NCBI GenBank assembly: GCA_019136035.1
Contig: JAGVUW010000503.1
Span: 1 to 5,739, forward strand
Source of the DNA: Verrucomicrobiota bacterium
Lineage (GTDB): Bacteria; Verrucomicrobiota; Lentisphaeria; Oligosphaerales; JAFGRS01
Reading direction: 5' to 3'
Length of the DNA: 5,739 bases
Under the pieces are notes generated by a model. The model searched no databases and was not told the DNA's origin. It was given only the letters and a program-made list of their open reading frames with translations. Shown in pieces: positions 1-5,133 of the stretch; position 1 is the first letter of the stretch, and the number at the start of each line of letters is the position of its first letter. The position numbers were made by a program, and so were the translations under genes.

Positions 1-99
1 CGGGATGCCGTCGCCAAGGCTTACCGAGCCGTCGACTGCATCCACTGGGATGGGGCCACCTGCCGACGCGATATCGCAGCCAAGGCCTTTCGCCGATAG
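1..99 (+). CDS. purD: Phosphoribosylamine-glycine ligase (GARS), C-terminal end only
   Basis: Frame 1 is open from the first base to a TAG at 97-99 and gives 32 residues, including YRAVDCIHWDGATCRRDIA. This matches the extreme C-terminus of PurD, where a helix (AYxxVxxIxWxG) is followed by xxRxDIGxxA. PurD ligates glycine to 5-phosphoribosylamine using ATP, the second step of de novo purine synthesis, in the cytoplasm. The ATP-grasp core lies outside the window, so the call rests on this tail alone. The DI-A-KA variation on the usual DIG-RA is minor. The gene converges on the PpiD-like gene across a hairpin-rich spacer, and a strong palindrome starts 22 nt after its stop. The tail motif is distinctive, but the match is short. 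Confidence 0.8.
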   Translation, partial: RDAVAKAYRAVDCIHWDGATCRRDIAAKAFRR

Positions 100-120
100 G
101 GTGCCGACAGGGTACTAGGG

Positions 121-142
121 TCGCGCCCGCGCGCGGGCGCGA
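121..142 (+). terminator. Perfect 22-bp GC palindrome just downstream of purD, possible terminator
   Basis: Arms TCGCGCCCG (121-129) and CGGGCGCGA (134-142) pair perfectly around CGCG. The palindrome starts 22 nt after the purD stop, where an intrinsic terminator would sit. No T-run follows on the + strand (the next bases are TGCGTCAT), so classic Rho-independent function is uncertain. It could instead be a 3'-end stabilising stem or the first member of the hairpin cluster that follows. The pairing is seen directly; the function is inferred. Confidence 0.45.
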
Positions 143-204
143 TGCGTCATACCCGACCAGACCACGGCCACCGGCAAGCAGGTCCGCGGCGCCATCCGCG
201 GCCC

Positions 205-227
205 CCCGGGCGCCAACGGCGCCCGGG
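205..227. repeat. Hairpin repeat, copy 1
   Basis: CCCGGGCGCC (205-214) pairs perfectly with GGCGCCCGGG (218-227) around the loop AAC. The unit recurs at 440-462 in the same orientation with one base changed (G at 218 becomes A at 453). A 10-bp all-GC stem repeated almost exactly within 235 nt suggests a REP-like palindromic element rather than chance. There is no T-run beside it. Confidence 0.65.
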
Positions 228-436
228 AGCGCGCCACTCGGCGCGTGGCGCCCACTCGCCCGTCGCGATTCTGGGGTAGGTCGCGCGAGCCGAAGCGCGA
301 CCCCGGGCGCCGGGGATCGGCGCCCGAGGCATGCCGAGCCGACGCTCGGCGCTCCCAGGAGGCGGCTCGGGACAGCCGCCGGCGCGGCGGCCGGTCACCG
401 GCGCCGAGCACGTGGGTCCACGGCGCCGACCGCGGA

Positions 437-465
437 TCACCCGGGCGCCAACAGCGCCCGGGTGA
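437..465. repeat. Hairpin repeat, copy 2; possible terminator of the PpiD-like gene
   Basis: The arms TCACCCGGGCGC (437-448) and GCGCCCGGGTGA (454-465) form a perfect 12-bp stem around the loop CAACA. The core 440-462 repeats the unit at 205-227 with 22 of 23 bases identical. It lies 53 nt beyond the stop of the minus-strand PpiD-like gene, so it could end that transcript. The minus strand after the stem (ATCCGCGG) has no T-run, so termination is unproven. Confidence 0.6.
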
Positions 466-518
466 CGATTGGCGCCTCGCACCGGATCGTGCAGGGGAAT
501 GGATCGCCTGCGGGGCCC

Positions 519-3260
519 TCAGCGCCGCGGGCGGGCGTCGTCGCGGCGTTCGAGCATCGACTTCCAGGGGTCGTTCAGGACCGTCGCGGAGCCCTTCTCC
601 AGCTTCTCGTAGAACTCCTGGATGACGGCCGAGCGCTTGCTCCAGCTCGCCATGCTCTCGAAGCGCTCGCGCTCCTCCTCGAAGCGTTCGGCCGAGGGCA
701 GCGTCCGTGACACCAGGTAGACGATCGTGGCGCCCTGGCCATGCTCGATCGGGTCCAGGAGGGTCCCGGGGGCGACACTCGACAGCGTCTTCAGGAGGGC
801 CCGGGCGTCGGGGATGCTGGTCGGGGGCTGATTACGGGTGAACGGCTCGGTGGTGTTGAACTCGACGCCATCAAGGGCCTTGGCGGCCTCATCGAAGGCC
901 TTTCCTGCCTTGAGGGCCTCGGCCAGGGTCGCATGGGCAGCGGCGGCGCGCTGCCGAGCGGCGACGGCGGCGCGAGTGCGGCGGGCCTTGCCGCGCAGGC
1001 GTTCGACGAGGCTGTCGTTGCCATCGAGCGTAGGCAGCTCGCCGGGCTTGGTCTCCTGCCAGCAGGCCACGAAGACCTCGCGACGGCCCTTGACGCTGCC
1101 GCTGCAGGGATTCTCCGCTTCGAGCGCGAAGGCGGCCCGGGCGAGCTCGGGCTCGAAACCGAAGGGCGCGATCATACCGCCCTCGCCGAAGTAGCTCGAC
1201 TCGCGCACCTCGAGTGCCTGCGCCGCGGCAACCTTGCTGAAGATGTCGGCCGCCACGGCCGCACTGCCGTCGGCCTTGTCCAGTTCCGCCTCGAAGGCAT
1301 CCGTGAAGGCATCGGCTGCCTCGATGGCAAGGTCCAGGCTGATCTGCTCGAGGAGCGTCCGACGGATCTCAGGCTCGGCGTCCTTCAGGCTCTTGCCGGC
1401 ACGGCGTTCCTCGACCTTGACCACCGCCAGAGCGCCGGGGATCTCGAGGATGTCGCTGACCTGCCCGGGCTCAAGGCTGAACAGGGCCGCGTCCATGGCG
1501 GGCGGACGCTGACCGCGGGTCACGAAGCCGAGGTCGCCGCCCTGGTCCTTGCTGGCCGGATCCTCGGACAGCGCCTTGGCGATGTCGCCGAAGGCCTCGC
1601 CGGCACGGAGGCGCTCGAGCGCCTGGGCCAGAACGGCACGCTTGGCGGTGCGCTGCGCCTCATCGGCGTCGGGCGCCACCGCGACCTGGATCAGGCGCGC
1701 CCGGCTCTCTTCCTTCTGGAACTGCTCCGGGTGCTCCTCGAAGTAGGCCTGGACCTGAGCCTCGGAAATCACGACGGCCTTGCCGAACTCCGCCGGCCGG
1801 AAGACCACCGCGCGGATCTTCTTCTGCAGGGGCATGAAGTACGGCGAGACGTCCTCCAAGACCGCCGTGCGGAAGGCCTCCTGGCGGCGCTCCCTCTCGT
1901 CGGCCGCCAGGCCGCTCTCCTTGGCGAGCTGCTCCTCGTACCAGGGCAGGAGTTCCATGGCCGTGGCGCGGCCCTTGAGGGCCTCGCGATGGACCTCGAC
2001 CTTCTCGGTGTAGTAGGCCTTGCCCTCGGCAGCGAGGATGGCATCGTGGATCTGCTTGGTCGTGGCGTCGTCGAGCGCGGCGGGCTCGGCACCGGGGATG
2101 GTCTCAAGCCAGCAGACGACGAAGTAGCTGCCGGCGTCGTAGATCGGCGGGTCGGCGAGGGGCTTCTCGGCGGTCAGCGCGTAGGCCTGCCGCTGCAGGT
2201 TCGGGTACTTGCCGATCTGCGGGATGACGCCCTCGGCCAGGAAAGCTCCCGAGTCCTTGACCGTCACGCCGGCCTCGGCGCAGGCCTGGCTCATGGCCTC
2301 GGCGAGGGCCTTGGCATCCGCGCCGGGAACGGCCTTCCTGAGGCGGTCGACCATGCCCTGCGCGGCTTCGCCGGCCAGAGCACGGCCCTTCTGGCGCTGC
2401 AGGGTCAGCTCGATCTCGGCCTTGGCCTGCTCGAGAGTCTTGTCCTTGAAGGACGTCTCCTTGAGGCGCGTATAGAACTCCTCGATCTCCTTGGCCGTGA
2501 CCGTCGCCTTGTCCTTGAAGCCGTCACTGCCGAACTGCGCCACGCGCACCCGGCGGCTGTCGGGCAGGCGCAGATCGGCGCGGTGCGCGGCGAAGTACGC
2601 CTGGACCTCGTCGGGGCTGGGGGTGCCGTCCTTTTCGACGTCGCCGCGCAGCACCGCCGCGCTGACGACGAACTCCTCGTTGGCCGCATCGAACAGGTCG
2701 CGGGCCTCCGAGGGCGCGACGTGCACACCCGCCTGGATGTCGTTCTCGAGACGATTCACGATGATGCTTTGACGCAGCGCCTCGTCGAAATCGGCGCCAT
2801 CGTAGCCATTGCGGAAGAGCACCGCGTCCTGGAAGCCCTGGAAGAGCTCACGGTCGAAGGCGCCGTCACGCTGGAAGTAGCGCCGGATGAGGTCCTCGAG
2901 TTCGCTCTGGCTGACCGCGCCCATGCCGCGCGCCTCGGCCTCGTGCAGGAGGCGCATACGCCGCAGCGTCTCATCGACCAGCGCCCCGGCCTGGTCGCTG
3001 TCCTGACTCATGAACTGGCCGCTGCGCATGTACTGCATCAGGTCGGTCAGGCGCACCTGACGAGTGAACTCCTTGCCCGAGATGCGCCGGCCATAGAGCG
3101 AGCCGGCGGTACGGCCGCCGCGGTTGCCGCGGCCCATCAGGTCACTCATGCTGCCCGGCGTCACAAAGACCACGAACGACAGACTGATGATGATGCCCAG
3201 GCCAAGGTAGAGAATCCGGCTGTGACGCGCGAAGAAGCGGTTGAACCGTGAGATGAACAT
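519..3260 (-). CDS. Membrane-anchored PpiD/SurA-like peptidyl-prolyl isomerase or chaperone
   Basis: This 913-residue protein is a probable periplasmic folding factor anchored in the inner membrane. Residues 1-15 are basic, 16-34 form one hydrophobic helix (N-in, C-out predicted), and about 50-200 look like a SurA/PpiD N-terminal chaperone region. A PPIC-type parvulin domain spans about 519-622, with SRARLIQV, AFGDIAKALSEDPASKDQGGDLGF (shown in parts: GGDLGF 574-579) and VVKVEE. The two histidines usual in active parvulins (ARHILV and GYHIIKV) are Leu523 and Leu611, as in PpiD-type domains with little isomerase activity, so chaperone work is more likely than catalysis. The protein contains internal repeats: VQAYF...SR at 219-236 recurs at 503-520, and CWxETxPG at 383-390 recurs at 733-740. 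It is longer than E. coli PpiD (about 620 residues) because of this. The ATG start is preceded by GAAAGG at an 8-nt gap. It lies 148 nt downstream of rpe. The family is secure; the exact substrate is unknown. Confidence 0.9.
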   Translation of the reverse strand: MFISRFNRFFARHSRILYLGLGIIISLSFVVFVTPGSMSDLMGRGNRGGRTAGSLYGRRISGKEFTRQVRLTDLMQYMRSGQFMSQDSDQAGALVDETLRRMRLLHEAEARGMGAVSQSELEDLIRRYFQRDGAFDRELFQGFQDAVLFRNGYDGADFDEALRQSIIVNRLENDIQAGVHVAPSEARDLFDAANEEFVVSAAVLRGDVEKDGTPSPDEVQAYFAAHRADLRLPDSRRVRVAQFGSDGFKDKATVTAKEIEEFYTRLKETSFKDKTLEQAKAEIELTLQRQKGRALAGEAAQGMVDRLRKAVPGADAKALAEAMSQACAEAGVTVKDSGAFLAEGVIPQIGKYPNLQRQAYALTAEKPLADPPIYDAGSYFVVCWLETIPGAEPAALDDATTKQIHDAILAAEGKAYYTEKVEVHREALKGRATAMELLPWYEEQLAKESGLAADERERRQEAFRTAVLEDVSPYFMPLQKKIRAVVFRPAEFGKAVVISEAQVQAYFEEHPEQFQKEESRARLIQVAVAPDADEAQRTAKRAVLAQALERLRAGEAFGDIAKALSEDPASKDQGGDLGFVTRGQRPPAMDAALFSLEPGQVSDILEIPGALAVVKVEERRAGKSLKDAEPEIRRTLLEQISLDLAIEAADAFTDAFEAELDKADGSAAVAADIFSKVAAAQALEVRESSYFGEGGMIAPFGFEPELARAAFALEAENPCSGSVKGRREVFVACWQETKPGELPTLDGNDSLVERLRGKARRTRAAVAARQRAAAAHATLAEALKAGKAFDEAAKALDGVEFNTTEPFTRNQPPTSIPDARALLKTLSSVAPGTLLDPIEHGQGATIVYLVSRTLPSAERFEEERERFESMASWSKRSAVIQEFYEKLEKGSATVLNDPWKSMLERRDDARPRR

Positions 3261-3268
3261 GCGTACGA

Positions 3269-3274
3269 CCTTTC
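3269..3274 (-). promoter_or_regulatory. Shine-Dalgarno for the PpiD-like gene
   Basis: The minus strand reads GAAAGG, then 8 nt (TCGTACGC), then ATG at 3260. This supports the ATG that gives the MFISRFNRFF N-terminus. A second purine run, AGGAG, lies further upstream and is too far to serve this start. Confidence 0.6.
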
Positions 3275-3408
3275 ACTCCTGTCCTGGCCCGCGGAAAGAT
3301 ACCTGTGGAACCGACCTGTAGCTGACCACCCTCCCTCGCGGACGGCCGCAACACACGCGCCTCGGGCAGCCGCGCCGCGCTCCCGGGCGAAGGCTTGCCG
3401 GCGAGGCT

Positions 3409-4095
3409 TCAGGCCCGCAGGCGCGCCATGGCGGCGGCGACGCCGTCAGGCGCTCCGAAGACGCTGCTGCCCGCCACCAGCATCTCACAGCCCGCCGCAC
3501 GGGCCACCGGCGCGGTGGTGCCGCTGATGCCGCCGTCGACCTCGAGGTGAATCGGCCGGCCCGCGGCCGCGATCAGCTCGCGGAGGCGCCGCACCTTCGG
3601 CATCTGGTCTGCCATGAAGGACTGGCCGCCGAAGCCCGGCTCGACCGTCATCACCAGGATCAGGTCGACACGATTCAGGTAGGGCACCAGCGCCTCGGCG
3701 CTGGTGCCGGGACGCAGGGTCAGACCGGCCGACGCGCCGGCGGCGTGGATGCGGTCCAGCATGGCCGTCAGGTCGCCCTGACTCTCGACATGCAGGGTGA
3801 TGTGGTCGGCACCGGCCTTGAGGAACGGGTCGATGTAGCGGCCCGGGTCGGTCAGCATCAGGTGTACATCCAGCGGCAGCGCGGTCACCGGACGGAGGCT
3901 CGCCACCACCGGCGGCCCCATCGAGATATTCGGGACGAAGTGCCCGTCCATAATATCGACGTGGAGGACCTCGGCACCGGCCGCCTCGACGGCGCGGATA
4001 TCATCGCCCAGGCGGCTGAAGTCCGCCGCCAGGATCGATGGCGCGATCCGCACCGGCCCGGGTGCCAGCTCCGTCAAGGGATGTCGCGTGGTCAT
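3409..4095 (-). CDS. rpe: Ribulose-phosphate 3-epimerase
   Basis: This cytoplasmic enzyme interconverts D-ribulose 5-phosphate and D-xylulose 5-phosphate in the pentose phosphate pathway. The 228-residue TIM barrel shows all family signatures: IAPSILAADF (17-26, Ser20), HVDIMDGHFVPN (45-56), DVHLM (76-80), VEPGFGGQSF (151-160), LEVDGGI (184-190) and VAGSSVF (207-213). The metal ligands expected from the family are His45, Asp47, His78 and Asp187, and the two Asp residues are the acid/base pair; all are present. The ATG at 4095 gives a normal length. An upstream GTG at 4182 would add 29 residues rich in Arg, Ala and Cys that the family lacks. No good Shine-Dalgarno sits before 4095. A GTG at 4053 (giving VRIAPSIL) is an alternative and would leave 214 residues. 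The gene follows rpmB after 195 nt and precedes the PpiD-like gene. Confidence 0.95.
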   Translation of the reverse strand: MTTRHPLTELAPGPVRIAPSILAADFSRLGDDIRAVEAAGAEVLHVDIMDGHFVPNISMGPPVVASLRPVTALPLDVHLMLTDPGRYIDPFLKAGADHITLHVESQGDLTAMLDRIHAAGASAGLTLRPGTSAEALVPYLNRVDLILVMTVEPGFGGQSFMADQMPKVRRLRELIAAAGRPIHLEVDGGISGTTAPVARAAGCEMLVAGSSVFGAPDGVAAAMARLRA

Positions 4096-4183
4096 GGACA
4101 GCCGCGGCCCGAGGCCGCCTCCCCGATTGGCTGCACGACGACGGCAGGCCGCCGCCATCGGCGCAGGACATGAAGCGAACACA

Positions 4184-4223
4184 CCAAGGCGGGCGTAACC
4201 GCAACGCGGTCACCCCGCCTTGG
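4184..4223 (-). terminator. Long hairpin between rpmB and rpe, probable terminator or attenuating stem
   Basis: CCAAGGCGGG (4184-4193) pairs perfectly with CCCGCCTTGG (4214-4223). Inside, ACCGC (4198-4202) pairs with GCGGT (4206-4210) around AAC, so the whole forms a 40-nt stem-loop with a small internal bulge. It lies 67 nt after the rpmB stop. On the minus strand the stem is followed by TGTGTTCGCTTC, a weak T-enriched tail. This fits termination or partial readthrough after rpmB, ahead of rpe. Confidence 0.5.
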
Positions 4224-4224
4224 C

Positions 4225-4250
4225 CACCGCCAGGCATGACACCGCCAGGC
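4225..4250. repeat. Short tandem direct repeat
   Basis: CACCGCCAGGC occurs at 4225-4235 and again at 4240-4250, a 15-nt period with a 4-nt spacer. It lies in the rpmB-rpe gap beside the long hairpin. No function can be assigned, and it may be a chance duplication. Confidence 0.4.
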
Positions 4251-4290
4251 CAGTACCGGCAAACACGGCCCGACTCGACGGCAGATGCGC

Positions 4291-4518
4291 TCAGGCCTTG
4301 GTGATGCGGTTGGCGCGGATGCACCGCGTGCAGGCCTTGATGGTCTGCACGCCCGTCTCGGTCTGCACGCGGACGTTCTGGAGATTGGGGTGGAAGGTCC
4401 GCTTCACGTTCTTGACAACGTGCTGACCGATACCGCCCTTCTTCTTGGCCAGACCGCGCCGGGTGATCGAGCCGCCAACCACCTTACCCTTGCCGCAGAC
4501 ATCACAGATCTTGCTCAT
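4291..4518 (-). CDS. rpmB: 50S ribosomal protein L28
   Basis: This 75-residue protein begins MSKICDVCGKGKVVGGSITR and continues with AKKKGGIG, RTFHPNLQNVRVQ and a C-terminal TRCIRANRITKA. This is the L28 pattern of the bacterial large ribosomal subunit. Two CxxC pairs (Cys5/Cys8 and Cys63/Cys66) mark it as the zinc-binding (C+) form rather than the zinc-free paralogue. The length is normal for the family. The ATG at 4518 has GAGGG seven nt upstream. It lies 116 nt downstream of tRNA-Lys on the same strand, so the two translation genes may share a transcript. A hairpin follows the gene. Confidence 0.97.
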   Translation of the reverse strand: MSKICDVCGKGKVVGGSITRRGLAKKKGGIGQHVVKNVKRTFHPNLQNVRVQTETGVQTIKACTRCIRANRITKA

Positions 4519-4525
4519 GTGTCGA

Positions 4526-4530
4526 CCCTC
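4526..4530 (-). promoter_or_regulatory. Shine-Dalgarno for rpmB
   Basis: The minus strand reads GAGGG, then 7 nt (TCGACAC), then ATG at 4518. Sequence and spacing are near ideal, as expected for a highly expressed ribosomal protein, and this fixes the start. Confidence 0.75.
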
Positions 4531-4568
4531 GTCGAAGCGTATGACTACGCCTTGTTGCCGCTCGCCGC

Positions 4569-4574
4569 ATCATA
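4569..4574 (-). promoter_or_regulatory. Possible -10 box for rpmB
   Basis: The minus strand reads TATGAT here, 50 nt before the rpmB ATG, in otherwise GC-rich DNA. It matches the sigma-70 -10 consensus at five of six positions. The only -35-like hexamer nearby (TTGCCA) is about 23 nt further upstream, too far for a standard spacer. rpmB may therefore have its own promoter or be read from the tRNA-Lys promoter. Weak evidence. Confidence 0.3.
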
Positions 4575-4634
4575 CCCGTACCGCCGGTGCCGCCGGCTGG
4601 CAACCGCCGCGGCCCCGCTCCGCCCAGGCGAAGC

Positions 4635-4710
4635 TGGTGGGTTGGACGGGACTCGAACCCGTGCCCCACGGCTTAAAAGGCCGTTGCTCTACCGACTGAG
4701 CTACCAACCC
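4635..4710 (-). tRNA. tRNA-Lys (anticodon UUU)
   Basis: The minus strand folds into a complete 76-nt cloverleaf. The 7-bp acceptor GGGTTGG/CCAACCC is perfect. The D arm is GCTC-AGTCGGTA-GAGC. The anticodon arm is ACGGC-CTTTTAA-GCCGT with TTT at 4675-4677. The variable loop is GGGGC, and the T arm is ACGGG-TTCGAGT-CCCGT. Discriminator A and CCA are encoded in the gene (CCA at 4637-4635). The UUU anticodon reads AAA and, by wobble, AAG. It lies upstream of rpmB on the same strand with no clear terminator between them, so processing from a longer transcript is possible. Confidence 0.97.
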
Positions 4711-4743
4711 ATTTGGCCAAGGACGCCGGTGAACGAGTTGTGT

Positions 4744-4771
4744 AACGTACAGCCTGCCCAGGCCAGATCAA
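4744..4771 (-). promoter_or_regulatory. Candidate promoter for tRNA-Lys
   Basis: On the minus strand TTGATC (4771-4766) is followed after 16 nt by TACGTT (4749-4744), then by an AT-richer stretch leading to the tRNA start at 4710. The hexamers match the sigma-70 consensus only partly (four of six and three of six). Position and strand are right for driving tRNA-Lys and perhaps rpmB. Confidence 0.3.
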
Positions 4772-4846
4772 GCCCGCAACGCCGCCTTCTCTGCAGGAAT
4801 TCCCGCCGGCCGGGCTGTTCGAAGATCGCTTCGGCGTTCACTCGGC

Positions 4847-4866
4847 CACCCTGGAGGGGTGGCAGA
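4847..4866. repeat. 20-bp direct repeat with internal hairpin, left copy
   Basis: The unit CACCCTGGAGGGGTGGCAGA occurs here and, identical over all 20 bases, at 4924-4943. With the preceding C, arms CCACCC (4846-4851) and GGGTGG (4857-4862) pair around TGGAG. Exact duplication 77 nt apart, each copy being a hairpin, points to a repeat element rather than chance. Confidence 0.75.
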
Positions 4867-4872
4867 TCGCAG

Positions 4873-4902
4873 CCGGGGGTCGCGCGAGAGCACGACCCCC
4901 GG
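4873..4902. repeat. Strong central hairpin of the composite repeat
   Basis: CCGGGGGTCG (4873-4882) pairs perfectly with CGACCCCCGG (4893-4902). After one C-A mismatch, GC pairs with GC and closes a GAGA loop (4886-4889), a GNRA-type tetraloop. It sits between the two 20-bp direct repeats. The RNA-like tetraloop hints that the structure may be selected as a transcript, or it may be a terminator-like stem without a T-run. Confidence 0.65.
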
Positions 4903-4923
4903 AACCGCGGATGGCGCGTCATG

Positions 4924-4943
4924 CACCCTGGAGGGGTGGCAGA
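4924..4943. repeat. 20-bp direct repeat with internal hairpin, right copy
   Basis: Identical to 4847-4866 in the same orientation. Arms CACCC (4924-4928) and GGGTG (4934-4938) pair around TGGAG. The preceding base is G rather than C, so the stem is one pair shorter, and identity ends at the unit edges (GATCG versus ACCGG after it). This defines the repeat boundary. Confidence 0.75.
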
Positions 4944-5133
4944 ACCGGACCTCCAAACAGCCCTGCGGCTGTCCCCGGCGGCGTTGCCGCGCGGCCGACG
5001 CGAGGGTACAGTGCCAGCCGAGGCCAGCAGGCGGCCTCGAACGGCGCCCCCTCCCCCGCGCATCCGCGTGCCCGGCGGGAGGCACGGCGGGCGCCGGTGC
5101 GTCCATCCCCCATCTTCAGCAGCAGGCCCGACG

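Larger units (their letters stand above)
100..518. other. Convergent intergenic region dense in GC hairpins, no credible gene
   Basis: This 419-nt gap lies between the purD stop and the stop of the PpiD-like gene. The open frames in it are low-complexity Arg/Pro/Gly/Ala-rich products of GC bias, and I do not accept any as a gene. What it holds is a series of potential stem-loops, given as arm pairs: 121-129/134-142, 184-189/196-201, 205-214/218-227, 231-237/245-251, 281-286/295-300, 301-306/310-315, 333-339/344-350, 361-367/374-380, 400-404/423-427 (enclosing 411-414/419-422) and 437-448/454-465. Two of these (205-227 and 440-462) are near-identical copies. The layout could be a bidirectional terminator region, a dispersed palindromic repeat element, or a structured RNA. 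High GC makes short stems likely by chance, so the shorter ones carry little weight alone. Confidence 0.6.
4711..5133. other. Divergent intergenic region with a composite repeat, no credible gene
   Basis: This 423-nt gap separates tRNA-Lys (minus) from the helicase gene (plus). Open frames here are GC-driven and lack recognisable domains. The main content is a composite repeat at 4846-4943, followed by two smaller hairpins: ACAGCC/GGCTGT (4957-4962/4967-4972, loop CTGC) and GCGGC/GCCGC (4978-4982/4986-4990, loop GTT). The promoter for tRNA-Lys must lie at the left end. I could not find a convincing promoter for the helicase at the right end. Confidence 0.6.

Noticed and set aside
147..482. 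Minus-strand frame of 111 residues, with others, in the purD/PpiD gap
   Set aside because: The composition is Arg/Pro/Gly/Ala only, the frame spans several perfect hairpins, and no domain or ribosome binding site supports it.
741..3251. 836-residue open frame on the + strand, antisense to almost the whole PpiD-like gene
   Set aside because: It mirrors the codons of a GC-rich gene whose third positions avoid stops on the opposite strand. The product is Gly/Leu/Arg/Glu-rich with no recognisable domain, while the minus-strand frame has clear motifs and a ribosome binding site.
4847..4943. CRISPR array reading of the two 20-bp direct repeats
   Set aside because: There are only two copies, the 57-nt gap contains a strong hairpin rather than a spacer, and no cas gene is present.
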